DNA of 64,000 bases from Rugosimonospora acidiphila (lineage in GTDB: Bacteria > Actinomycetota > Actinomycetes > Mycobacteriales > Micromonosporaceae), in assembly GCF_039543385.1 (NCBI RefSeq), contig NZ_BAABJQ010000008.1:124001-188000 (forward strand), read 5' to 3'. The position numbers and the translations under genes were made by a program. Positions 16,626 through 25,787 of this stretch are shown in pieces. The notes beneath the pieces were generated by a model, which worked only from the letters and a program-made list of their open reading frames with translations, searched no databases and was not told the DNA's origin. Each line of letters begins with the position of its first letter. Within the stretch, counting starts at the first letter, position 1.

Positions 16626-17208
16626 TTCCTGGCCTGGATGTTGGTCTACCGCCGCCCACAACCACGTCAGGGTCACGGCAGAGGTCTCCGACCCCCTGCG
16701 GACATCGACACCACCTGATCGCGCACTCGGGTGTCGTCGGGGCCGGCCCGATCGCTAGGACGAACGATGGCGTCATGCCCGTCGAGCATCGCTGCCAGTT
16801 GGAACTGCGTCCACAGGTCGTGGTCGGCTAACAGACCGGTCCAGAACGCCCTGTGCCCTTCCGGCGGTACATCCTGGGCCACCAGGTGGAGAGCCTGAGG
16901 GCGTTCGTCGCATCGCCGTTTCGCTATCGCAGCGACCCAGCGGGCCACGTGCTGTCGCTGGGCGCCGCATCGCGCGTCGAATGCGGACATCCACCAAACC
17001 TCAAAGAAGGGTCGCGCGAACGACATGCATGGAGTGGATCGCATCGGACAGGTCAACGCGGACCTCGGCCAGCGTCGCGGGCGCGAGGATGGCATAGAGG
17101 CGTGAGGTGACGGCGGTCGACTGGCCTGACTGCAGCCAGTCCCCTCGTTTTGAACGTCAGACCGAGCAGGCCGGAGGGGGTGGGATGAGCCTTGCGCTCC
17201 GAGCGGGC
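16626..17208. other. Intergenic stretch, no recognisable gene
   Basis: About 580 bp between the SsuD-like gene and the groEL control region. A minus-strand frame (16673-17095) stays open and has a stretch APPEGHRAFW-like in composition, but I recognise no family, start site or ribosome site. It could hold a decayed gene. Confidence 0.4.
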
Positions 17209-17224
17209 GAGTGCTAGACCAGAG

Positions 17225-17251
17225 TTAGCAGTCGCAACTGGCGAGTGCTAA
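17225..17251 (+). promoter_or_regulatory. CIRCE operator (HrcA site) of groEL
   Basis: TTAGCAGTC, 9-nt spacer, GAGTGCTAA: the CIRCE consensus (TTAGCACTC-N9-GAGTGCTAA) with one mismatch. A further half-site GAGTGCTAG lies at 17209-17217. HrcA is known to repress chaperonin genes through this element; hrcA is not in the window. The groEL ATG is about 105 bp downstream. Confidence 0.88.
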
Positions 17252-17356
17252 TCGAATGGGATGAGGCACCCCGGGTTCGGGTCGTGCGTTGCGCTCCATC
17301 GCAGCTCGCTCCGGTCAGTGTTGTCGTTCAGCACTACGACGTAGAGGACGACGCAC

Positions 17357-18934
17357 ATGGCCAAGTTGATCGTTTTCGGGGAAGAGGCCCGTCGCGGCCT
17401 CGAGCGCGGGATGAACATCCTCGCCGACACGGTGAAGGTGACGCTGGGCCCGAAAGGCCGCAACGTCGTGCTGGACACGAAGTGGGGTGCGCCCACCATC
17501 ACCAACGATGGTGTGAGTATCGCCAAGGAGATCGAACTCGATGACCCGTACGAGAAGCTCGGCGCCGAGCTGGTCAAGGAAGTAGCCAAGAAGACCGATG
17601 ACGTGGCCGGCGACGGCACGACCACGGCCACCGTGCTCGCCCAGGCGCTCGTACGCGAAGGGCTGCGCAACGTCGCCGCCGGCGCGAACCCGATCGCGCT
17701 CAAGCGGGGCATCGAGCAGGCCGTGGCCGCGGTGACGGAGGTGCTGGCCACCCAGGCCCAGGAGGTCCAGAGCAGGGAGCAGATCGCCGCCACGGCCTCG
17801 ATCTCCGCCGGTGATTCCCAGGTTGGTGAACTCATCGCCGAGGCGATGGACAAGGTCGGCAAGGAAGGCGTCATCACCGTCGAGGAGAGCAACGCCTTCG
17901 GCTTGGACCTCGAGTTCACCGAGGGCATGCGCTTCGACAAGGGCTACCTCTCGCCCTACCTGGTCACCGACGTTGAGCGGATGGAAGCCGTCCTGGACGA
18001 CCCGTACCTCCTCGTCGTGGAGGGCCGGATCTCGAACCTGAACGATCTGCTCCCGATCCTGGAGAAGGTCATGCAGGCGGGCAGGCCGCTGGTGATAATC
18101 GCCGAGGACGTTGAGGGTGAAGCCCTCGCGACCCTGGTGGTCAACAACGTCCGCGGTACCTTCAAGTCGGTCGCTGTCAAGGCGCCCGGCTTCGGCGACC
18201 GCCGCACGGCCATGCTGGGCGACCTCGCCGTCCTCACCGGTGGTGAGGTCATCAGCCAGACCGTCGGCCTGACACTGGAGAACGCCACCCTCGACCAGCT
18301 CGGCCGCGCCCGCAAGGTCGTCGCCAGCAAGGACGAGACAACGATCGTCGAAGGCGCCGGCGACGCTGACCAGATCCACGGGCGCGTCGCCCAGCTCCGT
18401 GCCGAGATCGAAAAGAGCGACTCGGACTACGACCGGGAGAAGCTGCAGGAGCGGCTGGCCAAGTTGGCCGGCGGCGTCGCGGTCATCAAGGTTGGCGCGG
18501 CCACCGAGGTTGAGCTCAAGGAGCGCAAGCACCGCATCGAGGATGCCGTGCGCAATGCCAAGGCCGCGATCGAAGAGGGGCTGCTCCCGGGCGGTGGCGT
18601 GGCCCTTGCCAACGCCGCGGTCACCGCGTTCGACAAGCTCGACCTGACCGGCGATGAGGCCACCGGCGCGAAGATCGTGCGGGTCGCACTCACCGCGCCG
18701 CTCAGGCGGATCGCCACCAACGCCGGCCTCGAGGGCGCCGTCGTGGCAGCGAACGTCGAGTCGCTGCCCCCGGGCCACGGCCTCGACGCCACCACCGGCG
18801 GGTACGTCGACATGATCAAGGCGGGCATCGTCGAACCGGCGAAGGTGACCCGTTCGGCGTTGCAGAACGCCGCGTCGATCGCCGCTCTGTTCCTCACCAC
18901 CGAGGTACTCGTCGCCGACAAGCCGGAGGCATAG
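17357..18934 (+). CDS. groL: 60-kDa chaperonin GroEL
   Basis: A 525-residue group I chaperonin that folds proteins in an ATP-driven double ring. The motifs are clear: TLGPKGRNVV near residue 30, VAGDGTTTATVLA with the ATPase Asp near 85, and GGGVALANA near 412. A CIRCE element lies upstream and no groES is beside it, as in actinobacterial genomes with a second, unlinked groEL. The C-terminus ends VADKPEA and lacks the Gly-Gly-Met tail of classical GroEL and also a His-rich tail. Heat-shock control by HrcA is expected. Confidence 0.95.
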   Translation: MAKLIVFGEEARRGLERGMNILADTVKVTLGPKGRNVVLDTKWGAPTITNDGVSIAKEIELDDPYEKLGAELVKEVAKKTDDVAGDGTTTATVLAQALVREGLRNVAAGANPIALKRGIEQAVAAVTEVLATQAQEVQSREQIAATASISAGDSQVGELIAEAMDKVGKEGVITVEESNAFGLDLEFTEGMRFDKGYLSPYLVTDVERMEAVLDDPYLLVVEGRISNLNDLLPILEKVMQAGRPLVIIAEDVEGEALATLVVNNVRGTFKSVAVKAPGFGDRRTAMLGDLAVLTGGEVISQTVGLTLENATLDQLGRARKVVASKDETTIVEGAGDADQIHGRVAQLRAEIEKSDSDYDREKLQERLAKLAGGVAVIKVGAATEVELKERKHRIEDAVRNAKAAIEEGLLPGGGVALANAAVTAFDKLDLTGDEATGAKIVRVALTAPLRRIATNAGLEGAVVAANVESLPPGHGLDATTGGYVDMIKAGIVEPAKVTRSALQNAASIAALFLTTEVLVADKPEA

Positions 18935-19069
18935 CGACCGCGAACGCCCCGACCGTGCTGGTGCTGGCCATGCTCCGCCTCTCGCGAATCGACTGAAGGG
19001 TGATGCCATGCCACCGGAGAGCGGCCCGCACCGCGGGAGCGTGACGACGCGTCGGGCGGCCTGCGCGGG

Positions 19070-19294
19070 GTGAGGATCGGTCTACTCGGTCCGGTGGCCT
19101 GGCGGACACCACCTCGCCACTACGGCCCCTGGGAACAGGTCACCGGCCTGCTCGCTGAGGGACTGGTGGCCCGCGGCGTCGACGTGACGCTGTTCGCCAC
19201 GCTGGACTCGGTCACGTCGGCCGCGCTCGACGGCGTCTGCCCCCACGGGTACGCCGAGGATCCGGCGATGGATGGCCGGGTCTGGGAGGCCCCT
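19070..19294 (+). pseudogene. 5' fragment of a GT4 glycosyltransferase gene
   Basis: From GTG 19070 the frame encodes MRIGLLGPVAWRTPP, then HYGPWEQVTGLLAEGLVARG and DVTLFATLDS, the typical N-terminus of family 4 glycosyltransferases. After about 75 codons (RVWEAPHG) the similarity stops and the frame continues as low-complexity Arg/Pro codons to 19534, antiphase to the GH130 frame. The nucleotide-sugar-binding half is missing, so the product cannot be active. It abuts a GH130 gene that lacks its own 5' part, which indicates one deletion through both genes. Confidence 0.72.
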
Positions 19295-20273
19295 CACGGT
19301 CGCGGACCGTTCCGGCCCGGTGGCCCCCGGACTCCGCGGCACCGCCCGGCACCGCCGCGACCTGCTCGCCGCCGGACTCGGCGAGGTGGGTTACGACAAC
19401 GGGCTCCGCGCCGCGGTACTGGCATCGTTGCCCGAACGGTTCGACGACGAGGATTTCGAGCGCGCACTGGCGCGGATACCGGCAGAGAGGCTCGCCGACG
19501 GGGCCGCGCGGGAGACGGTCGAACAGTTGCGTGACGCGATCGGAGCCAGCTACACCGTCTCCTTCCCCGCCGAGGTCGGCCTCGACCAGCGGGTGCTGTG
19601 GCCGGCCACGCCGTCGGAGCGCAACGGGATGGAGGACGCCCGGTTCGTGAGATTTTCCGGGGACGACGGCACCGCGGTCTACCTGGCGACCTACACCGCC
19701 TACGACGGTCGGCACATTTCGGCGCGGCTACTGCGCAGCCACGATCTGCTGCACTACGACATCGCCCCGCTGGGCGGTCCGGCGGTGCGGAGCAAGGGAA
19801 TGGCGCTGTTTCCCCGGACCGTGCACGGCCGGCATCTCGCGCTGTCCCGTTCCGACGGCGAGACCATCGGCCTGACAGCGCGCGACGAAAACCACCAGTG
19901 GCAGACTCCGGTTCCGCTGCACCCGCCGAGTCTGAGCTGGGGACTGGTCCAGGTGGGGAACTGCGGGTCGCCGCTGGAGACCAAGGCCGGCTGGCTGGTG
20001 CTCACCCACGGCGTGGGACCGATGCGCCGGTACGCCATCGGCGCCATGCTGCTCGATCTGCACCGGCCGGAGCAGGTGATCGCGATTCTCCCAGGCACGT
20101 TGCTGGCGCCCGACGAGAACGATCGGGACGGGTACGTACCCAACGTCGTCTACTCCTGCGGCGCCCTCCTGCATCACGGAACGCTGTGGGTGCCCTACGG
20201 CGCCAGCGATACGCGGGTGGGGTTCGCGTACATCGCGCTGGACACTGTGATGTCCGCGCTGCGCGCCACCTGA
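19272..20273 (+). pseudogene. GH130-like glycoside phosphorylase/hydrolase lacking its N-terminus
   Basis: The frame ends in a GH130-type domain: RVLWPATPSERNGMEDARFVRF-like catalytic region (GMEDARF near residue 115), RSKGMALFPR, GLVQVGNCGSPLET, VLTHGVGPMRRY and DGYVPNVVYSCGALL. These enzymes act on beta-mannosides. Full-length actinobacterial relatives are about 480-500 residues; this frame is 333, and about 150 N-terminal residues are absent. The first codons have no matching family sequence. The GT4 stub directly upstream suggests a deletion. The remaining protein may still be made, but activity is doubtful. Confidence 0.7.
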
Positions 20274-20362
20274 TGGCGTCCGTTGGGTCGCGCCGCGCCG
20301 ACACCGGTCACACACGGCGATCCGTGTTCACCAGCGCCTGGCACCGTGATTCGCCGCTTTTG

Positions 20363-21550
20363 TCATGCTGGGCCGCCGAGCGGTGAGGGTGGTTCGGGTA
20401 GGCGTCCCCGAGCGCGGTTCGCGTCGGCGACGGCGATCCCGGTCAGGACCGCGGTAGCGGCGGTGGCGGCCGGCAGCGGCGGCAGGAGCAGCATCGCCGG
20501 TGTCATGGCGGCGAGCACGAGCAGCCCAATGGGCCGGTCGCGGGAGACTCGGGCGAAGACCGCGTACTCGAAGAGGGCACGCCCGACCAGGAACAGCGCG
20601 GGCCCGCCGAGGATGACGGCCGTCCAAGCTGATCGCCGATGCGCGAGTGGATGGGCGATGACGAGTTCCTGGCCGACGGCGGTCAACACGATGCCGCCCA
20701 CCATGATCACGTGTGCGTAGGTCATCGGGAGGCCGACGCGGACCGCGTCGCGGGCCGCGCCGATGGCCGTACCGAGCACCTCCCCGGCGCGATAGATGTA
20801 GATTCGCCACAGCAGCGCCGTGGTGGCGAACGACACCACGAGCGCCGCGCTGCGGTCAGCCCCGAGGCCGCCGCCGCTGAACGCCAGCCCGGTCACCAGG
20901 ATCAATTCGCCGAGCGCGATGATGAAGAACTGGCGGTACCGCTCGGCCAGGTGCCCGCTAGCGATGACGAACTCCGATGCGGGCGCCCGGCCGAGCCCTG
21001 GCGTGGGCCAGCGGAGGGTGGAAGACGCGTAGTCCGCGGCCACCGCCAGCGTCCAGAGAATGCGACGCGCGGAATCCTGAGCGACGGCTCCGGCGATCCA
21101 CGGTAGGGCGGACACGCCGGTCCAGAACAGCACCCGGAGGTAGAGGCGTCGTTGGTCCTGGCCGCGCAGGACGAGCACGATGAACAGACCGCGCCCGCTC
21201 TGGATGACCAGGTACGTGCCGGCGAAGACCAGGCCTCGCGTGCCGAACGCCTGCGGCGCCACGGCGGCCATCACCAGGGCGCCGAGCATGGACGCGGTGA
21301 CCACCAGCTGGACCTGCGGTCGTTGTGGGTCGAAGATGTCGGTCAGCCCTGCCGTGTGGACCCAGACCCAACACAGGGCGAGCAGCAACACCAGCGCCTG
21401 GAGTGCGCCGCTCCAGCTGAGATCCTGGCTCAGCCCGCGCGAGAGCTGGCTCAGCGCGAGGACGAACACAAGGTCGAAGAACAACTCAAGGAACGCCGCC
21501 CGCTGCGGACTCTCAGGTTTCCGCCCAAGCTCGGCTGACCTACTCGTCAT
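20363..21550 (-). CDS. ltrA: Low temperature requirement protein A (LtrA) family membrane protein
   Basis: A 395-residue integral membrane protein with about ten hydrophobic segments. The N-terminal AAFLELFFDLVFVLALSQL and the mid-protein LAERYRQFFIIALGELIL are diagnostic of the LtrA family. The biochemical role is unknown; the name comes from a Listeria mutant that fails to grow in the cold. The ATG at 21550 is chosen; the frame runs on upstream into Arg-rich sequence, and an ATG at 21601 is an alternative start. Confidence 0.85.
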   Translation of the reverse strand: MTSRSAELGRKPESPQRAAFLELFFDLVFVLALSQLSRGLSQDLSWSGALQALVLLLALCWVWVHTAGLTDIFDPQRPQVQLVVTASMLGALVMAAVAPQAFGTRGLVFAGTYLVIQSGRGLFIVLVLRGQDQRRLYLRVLFWTGVSALPWIAGAVAQDSARRILWTLAVAADYASSTLRWPTPGLGRAPASEFVIASGHLAERYRQFFIIALGELILVTGLAFSGGGLGADRSAALVVSFATTALLWRIYIYRAGEVLGTAIGAARDAVRVGLPMTYAHVIMVGGIVLTAVGQELVIAHPLAHRRSAWTAVILGGPALFLVGRALFEYAVFARVSRDRPIGLLVLAAMTPAMLLLPPLPAATAATAVLTGIAVADANRARGRLPEPPSPLGGPA

Positions 21551-21679
21551 CGGCTCGCCCGTTCTGCCCGCTCCACGCTGGTATCGAAGCAGTCGTACCA
21601 TGCCGGCAGGCCTGAGGAGTTGCGGACAGAGACGCCGCGCCCGATCAACACTGCGGTGGCCGAGCGGCGCCGGTCCTTC

Positions 21680-21730
21680 CCGCCGCCCGAAACAGGCCGC
21701 CGCCCGAAACAGGCCGCCGCCCGAAACAGG
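21680..21730 (+). repeat. Tandem repeat, 3 x 17 bp
   Basis: The unit CCGCCGCCCGAAACAGG occurs three times head to tail without mismatch. It lies in the spacer between ltrA and the regulator remnant and is not in a recognised coding frame. Confidence 0.85.
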
Positions 21731-21770
21731 CGAACCGCAGCCGTGAGGTGGGTCGCGGTGGGCTGTCCGG

Positions 21771-22000
21771 TCAGATTGTCGATGGGGTGGCCGCGTAGCT
21801 CGCCAGGAGGCGCAGGGCCTGTTCAGAGGGGGAGCCGGGTTCGGCGGTGTGCAGCCCGAGGAGTTGCTCCGGATCGGCGGTGTGGGCGAGCCCCGTCGTC
21901 GAGGAAGAGAAAGTGGACGAGATTGCGCCGTCGGCGCGGCAGTGCGTCGAAGTCGGTGAAAAGGGCGCGGGCCAGCGCGTTGGTGCCTCCACGCTCGGGG
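21771..22000 (-). pseudogene. Remnant of an XRE-family regulator (MmyB-like ligand domain)
   Basis: Two minus-strand pieces in different frames resemble the C-terminal domain of XRE/MmyB regulators: NALARALFTDFDAL with RRNLVHFLFLD (about 21896-21985) and LHTAEPGSPSEQALRLLASY at the very end (21780-21845). The intervening 60-70 codons of a normal MmyB domain are gone and the frame shifts between the pieces. The DNA-binding half is not found. An intact member of the same family is at 27491. Confidence 0.62.
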
Positions 22001-22233
22001 ACAAGCGCTCCCGCCGCCGCCCTCGCTGGCACCACCCGCCGAGCGCCAGGCCGATCCGCGCCGCCTCGTTGGCTGGGCTGCCGTACCCGCGGTGGCGTAA
22101 CGCCAACGCCCGCCACCGCGATGTCCTCGGCGCCCGATGGCGTGAGCGCGCCCGGGTCCGCGGCGCACGCCAACAACGCTGGGGCCAATCCACCATCCGC
22201 GCGGCGGGACCAACCCGGCTCACGCATGCGGCT

Positions 22234-22277
22234 TCGGCGCTTGTGCGGAACAACCAGTTGTTCCGCACAAGCGCCGA
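22234..22277 (-). terminator. Perfect 21-bp inverted repeat, likely terminator
   Basis: TCGGCGCTTGTGCGGAACAA plus C (22234-22254) is exactly complementary to 22257-22277 with only CA between. It lies 38 bp after the stop of the large DUF3494 gene on the minus strand, so a transcription terminator for that gene is the simplest reading. No U-run follows. Confidence 0.65.
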
Positions 22278-22314
22278 GGTCCACGCGGCCAGGATCCGGA
22301 CGTCACCCGGCAAG

Positions 22315-25122
22315 CTAGGCGGTGTGGTGCCTACGCCGGACCAGTCGGCTCATCACGATGAGCATCCCACCGAGGCCGACCATCATGAGGGAGATGGTGC
22401 CGTAGGTAGCGATCCGGCCTCCGGTGACGGGCAGAGTGCCTTTGCGGACCGTGATGCTCGCCGAGGCAGGGGAGCCCGGGCCGCTCTCGACCGAGGTGAC
22501 GGCCGTCGTATTGACCTTTGTTCCGGTGGTTGTGCCGGTGACGTTGACCGACACCGTGCAACTCCCGTTGGCCGGCAAGGTGACGCCGAACAGGCTGATG
22601 CTGCCGCCTCCCGCAGTCGCGACGACCGTGCCGGAGGCGCAGTTGGTCTGTGCGGCACTGGGATTGGCGACCGTCAGTCCCGCGGGAAGGTTGTCGATAA
22701 AACTGACCCCGGTCAGCGACGTGTGGGGGTTGGGGTTGGTGAGGGTGAATCTCAGGGACGTCGTCCCGTTGAGGGGAATGGTGGCGTCCCGGAAAGCCTT
22801 GGAGATCGTCGGTGCTGCGGCAGCGCCGACGGTAAGGCTTGCCGAGGCAGTAGCACCCGGGCCGCTTTCGGTCGAGTTCACCGGACCGCTCGTGTTGGCC
22901 TTCGTTCCGCTGGTCGTGGCGGTGACGTTCACCGAGAAGGTGCAACTCCCGCCACCCGGCAATGTCCCGCCGGCCAGACTGATGATGGTGCCACCGGCGA
23001 TCGCGGTGATCGTGCCACCACCACAGGAGCCGCTCACCCCGTTCGGGGTCGCGACTACCAGCCCCGCGGGCAGTGCGTCAGTGAAGCCGACACCGGTCAG
23101 CGGTGTGCTCAGGTTGGGGTTGGTGAGAGTGAAGCTCAGCGACGTCGTCCCACCCGCCGGGATGGTCGCATCCCCGAAGGACTTCGTGATCGTCGGTGCC
23201 GCGACGACCGTGACACTTGCCGAGGCAGGGGTGCCTGGGCCGCTTTGAACTGAAGTGACGGCAGCCGTCGTATTGACCTTCGTTCCGCTGGTCGTGCCGG
23301 TGACGTTCACCGAGAAGGTGCAACTTCCGCCACCCGGCAACGTCGCGCCGGCCAGACTGATGTTGGTGCCGCCGGCGGTCGCGGTGATCGTGCCACCACC
23401 GCAGGTACCGCTCACCCCGTTCGGGGTCGCGACCACCAGCCCCGCGGGCAGTGCGTCAGTGAAGCCGACACCGGTCAGCGGTGTGCTCGGGTTGGGGTTG
23501 GTGAGAGTGAAGCTCAGCGACGTCGTCCCGTTGACGGCGATGGTCGTGGCCCCGAAGGCCTTGGCGATCGTCGGCGGGGTAGCGATAGCCACCGTGACGG
23601 CTGCCGAGGCAGTGGCACCCGGGCCGCTTTCGGTCGAGTTCACCGGACCGCTCGTGTTGACCTTCGTTCCGCTGGTCGTGCCGGTGACGTTCACCGAGAA
23701 GGTGCAACTCCCGCCACCCGGCAACGTCGCGCCGGCCAGACTGATGTTGGTGCCGCCGGCGGTCGCGGTGATCGTGCCACCACCGCAGGTACCGCTCACC
23801 CCGTTCGGGGTCGCGACCACCAGCCCCGCGGGCAGTGCGTCAGTGAAGCCGACACCGGTCAGTGGTGTGCTCGGGTTGGGGTTGGTGAGAGTGAAATTCA
23901 GCGACGTCGTCCCGCCAGCCGGAATGGTCGCATCATCGAAAGCTTTGGCGATCGTCGGCGGCGCGACGACCGCCGCGCCGACCGCGACGGCTGCCGAGGC
24001 GGCGGCACCCGGACCGCTTTCGTTCGAGTCAACCGGGCTGGTCGTGTTGACCTTCGTTCCGCTGGTCGTGGCGGTGACGTTCACCGAGAAGGTGCAAGTC
24101 CCGTTGGCCGGCAACGTCGCGCCGGCCAGACTGATGTTGGTGCCGCCGGCGGTCGCGGTGATCGTGCCACCACCGCAGGTACCGCTCACCCCGTTCGGGG
24201 TCGCGACCGTCAGCCCCGCGGGCAGCGCGTCAGTGAAGCCAACACCCGTCAGCGAGGTGCCTATGTTGGGGTTGGTGAGAGTGAAGCTCAGCGACGTCGT
24301 GCCACCCACCGGAATGGTCGCATCCCCGAACGCCTTCGCGATCGTCGGCGGCGCGATGGATGCGGCGCAGAACGGTCGTGTGATGGTGTTGTGGATCAGG
24401 GTGACGGCGCCGTTGCGGGCCAGTACCCGTCCCACCACGGTGGCCCCTTCGCCTAGCGTCGCCGATTGCAACGCCAGGATGCTCCCGGCGAAGACGGTCC
24501 TGGTGTTCAGGGTCGCCGAGCTGGTGACCTGCCAGAACACGTTGCACGCCTGGGCACCACGGGTCAGGCTGACCCGGCTGTCAACTGCGGTGATCAGGTC
24601 GGATCCCGCCTGGAAGATGAAGACCGAGTTGGGGTCGTTCTGCCCGTCCAGCGTGACAGTGCCGGTCAGGGCCATGGTGGCGGGCGACGTGTATACCCCG
24701 GCGACCAGGGTCTGGCCGCCGAGGTCGGCGCTCACCGTGCTGGTCGAGGGCTCCGCCGCGGCGAAGTCGTACGCCGTGGTCAGATCCGCCTGGGCCTGCA
24801 TCGCCGCGGTGTTACCGACGTTCGTGGCGCCGCTGACCACGGGGGCGCCGGTGAGCGACGTGCCCGGCCAGACCCCCAGATCCCCGTTGATCACCGAGGG
24901 GCCGACCGGGGGCGGAACGTCAGTGACCGCTTGGCCCCCCAACACCCCGTAGGTCTCGGCGACCCCCAACGGGACCGGAGCCTGAGCCCACGCCGCCTGC
25001 GGCCCGACGATCCCAACAAGCATCGTCGTACCGAGGACGGTCCCCGCCATCGCCATCGCAATAGGCCGACGGCGTCTACGAGACGCACGTGGCAGACGGA
25101 TCAACGACACAGACTTCCCCAC
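22315..25122 (-). CDS. Secreted, sortase-anchored DUF3494 (ice-binding-like) protein with five repeat domains
   Basis: 935 residues. A signal peptide (Arg-rich start, hydrophobic core, cleavage near AAWAQA) is followed by a DUF3494 ice-binding-like beta-helix domain (about 50-255: YGVLGGQAVT, VFIFQAGSDL, VLARNGAVTL). Five repeat domains of about 127 residues start near 257, 387, 514, 640 and 768, each opening PTIxKxFxxxTI and containing SLxFTLTNPN and GVSGTCGGGTITA. They look like DUF11-type adhesin domains. The C-terminus has LPVTGG near 895, a membrane span and RRRHH, a sortase signal. A surface adhesin or stalk is likely; ice binding itself is unproven. Confidence 0.85.
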   Translation of the reverse strand: MGKSVSLIRLPRASRRRRRPIAMAMAGTVLGTTMLVGIVGPQAAWAQAPVPLGVAETYGVLGGQAVTDVPPPVGPSVINGDLGVWPGTSLTGAPVVSGATNVGNTAAMQAQADLTTAYDFAAAEPSTSTVSADLGGQTLVAGVYTSPATMALTGTVTLDGQNDPNSVFIFQAGSDLITAVDSRVSLTRGAQACNVFWQVTSSATLNTRTVFAGSILALQSATLGEGATVVGRVLARNGAVTLIHNTITRPFCAASIAPPTIAKAFGDATIPVGGTTSLSFTLTNPNIGTSLTGVGFTDALPAGLTVATPNGVSGTCGGGTITATAGGTNISLAGATLPANGTCTFSVNVTATTSGTKVNTTSPVDSNESGPGAAASAAVAVGAAVVAPPTIAKAFDDATIPAGGTTSLNFTLTNPNPSTPLTGVGFTDALPAGLVVATPNGVSGTCGGGTITATAGGTNISLAGATLPGGGSCTFSVNVTGTTSGTKVNTSGPVNSTESGPGATASAAVTVAIATPPTIAKAFGATTIAVNGTTSLSFTLTNPNPSTPLTGVGFTDALPAGLVVATPNGVSGTCGGGTITATAGGTNISLAGATLPGGGSCTFSVNVTGTTSGTKVNTTAAVTSVQSGPGTPASASVTVVAAPTITKSFGDATIPAGGTTSLSFTLTNPNLSTPLTGVGFTDALPAGLVVATPNGVSGSCGGGTITAIAGGTIISLAGGTLPGGGSCTFSVNVTATTSGTKANTSGPVNSTESGPGATASASLTVGAAAAPTISKAFRDATIPLNGTTSLRFTLTNPNPHTSLTGVSFIDNLPAGLTVANPSAAQTNCASGTVVATAGGGSISLFGVTLPANGSCTVSVNVTGTTTGTKVNTTAVTSVESGPGSPASASITVRKGTLPVTGGRIATYGTISLMMVGLGGMLIVMSRLVRRRHHTA

Positions 25123-25309
25123 CCATCAGGATCCCGCCCGACAAGATTCAGAGCGGCAAGAGTTGTTTGCTGACGCGCTGTCAGGTGACGAACACCCCAA
25201 AGCACTCGTGCGGGAGTGTATCTACGCCAGATCGGCGTAATTGCGTGAATGGCTGAAAAGGTGCACAGTGGGATGAGGTCGACGTGTCCGACAGGTCAGT
25301 GTGCTACTG

Positions 25310-25570
25310 GGCAGCGTCTTGTCGTTCACGTTTCCGCGGGTGAGATCGCGGAGCCAGATCTTGATGGTGGCGATGTCGATGGTGGTCAGGTACATGAACT
25401 CGCGTTTGCTGTACCGGGTGTGGCCACGGCCCGGAACTGTTGAGCTTGTTGATCACGCGTTCGACGGTGCTGCTTTCCCGGAAACGCTCACGGTCGAAGC
25501 CGGGTGGCCGGCCGCCGGCCGAGTCCTGCCTGTGGCGGTAGGCCTCTGGTCGGCCTTGTCGGGATGGTCG
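25310..25570 (-). pseudogene. Decayed IS5-family transposase 3' end
   Basis: The minus strand encodes GGRPPGFDRERFRESSTVER with VINKL, then after a one-base shift FRAVAT and after another shift YSKREFMYLTTIDIATIKIW. These are the conserved C-terminal parts of IS5-type DDE transposases (TVERxxNKLKxFRxxATRY). At least two frameshifts and the lack of the upstream catalytic part make it inactive. The 5' remainder fades out toward 25740. No terminal inverted repeats were found. Confidence 0.68.
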
Positions 25571-25787
25571 CCACCGATTCACGAGCCCGACAGGTCAACC
25601 AGCGTCCGGTGCCCCGTGCGCAGCGACTGCGGCGGCCGACCGACTCCCGGTCCACCGCCACCCCAAGGCGCCACCGTTGCGGGTCCGCCAATCCGAGCCG
25701 GACCAGCGACCCGCCATAATGCAACGTCAAGGGATCGTCATCGCACGCCGCGATACCGGACGTCTGCTCGCGGTGAAGCGTCGCGCC

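Noticed and set aside
17315..19009. 564-codon minus-strand frame over groEL
   Set aside because: Antisense shadow of a clear groEL gene in GC-rich DNA; no start signals or family.
22800..24350. Regularly spaced DNA repeats that could suggest a CRISPR array
   Set aside because: The unit is about 380 bp, in frame and encodes protein domains; there are no short repeats with unique spacers and no cas genes.
23255..24952. Long plus-strand frame with repeated Val/Pro-rich segments
   Set aside because: Mirror of the five repeat domains of the minus-strand surface protein.
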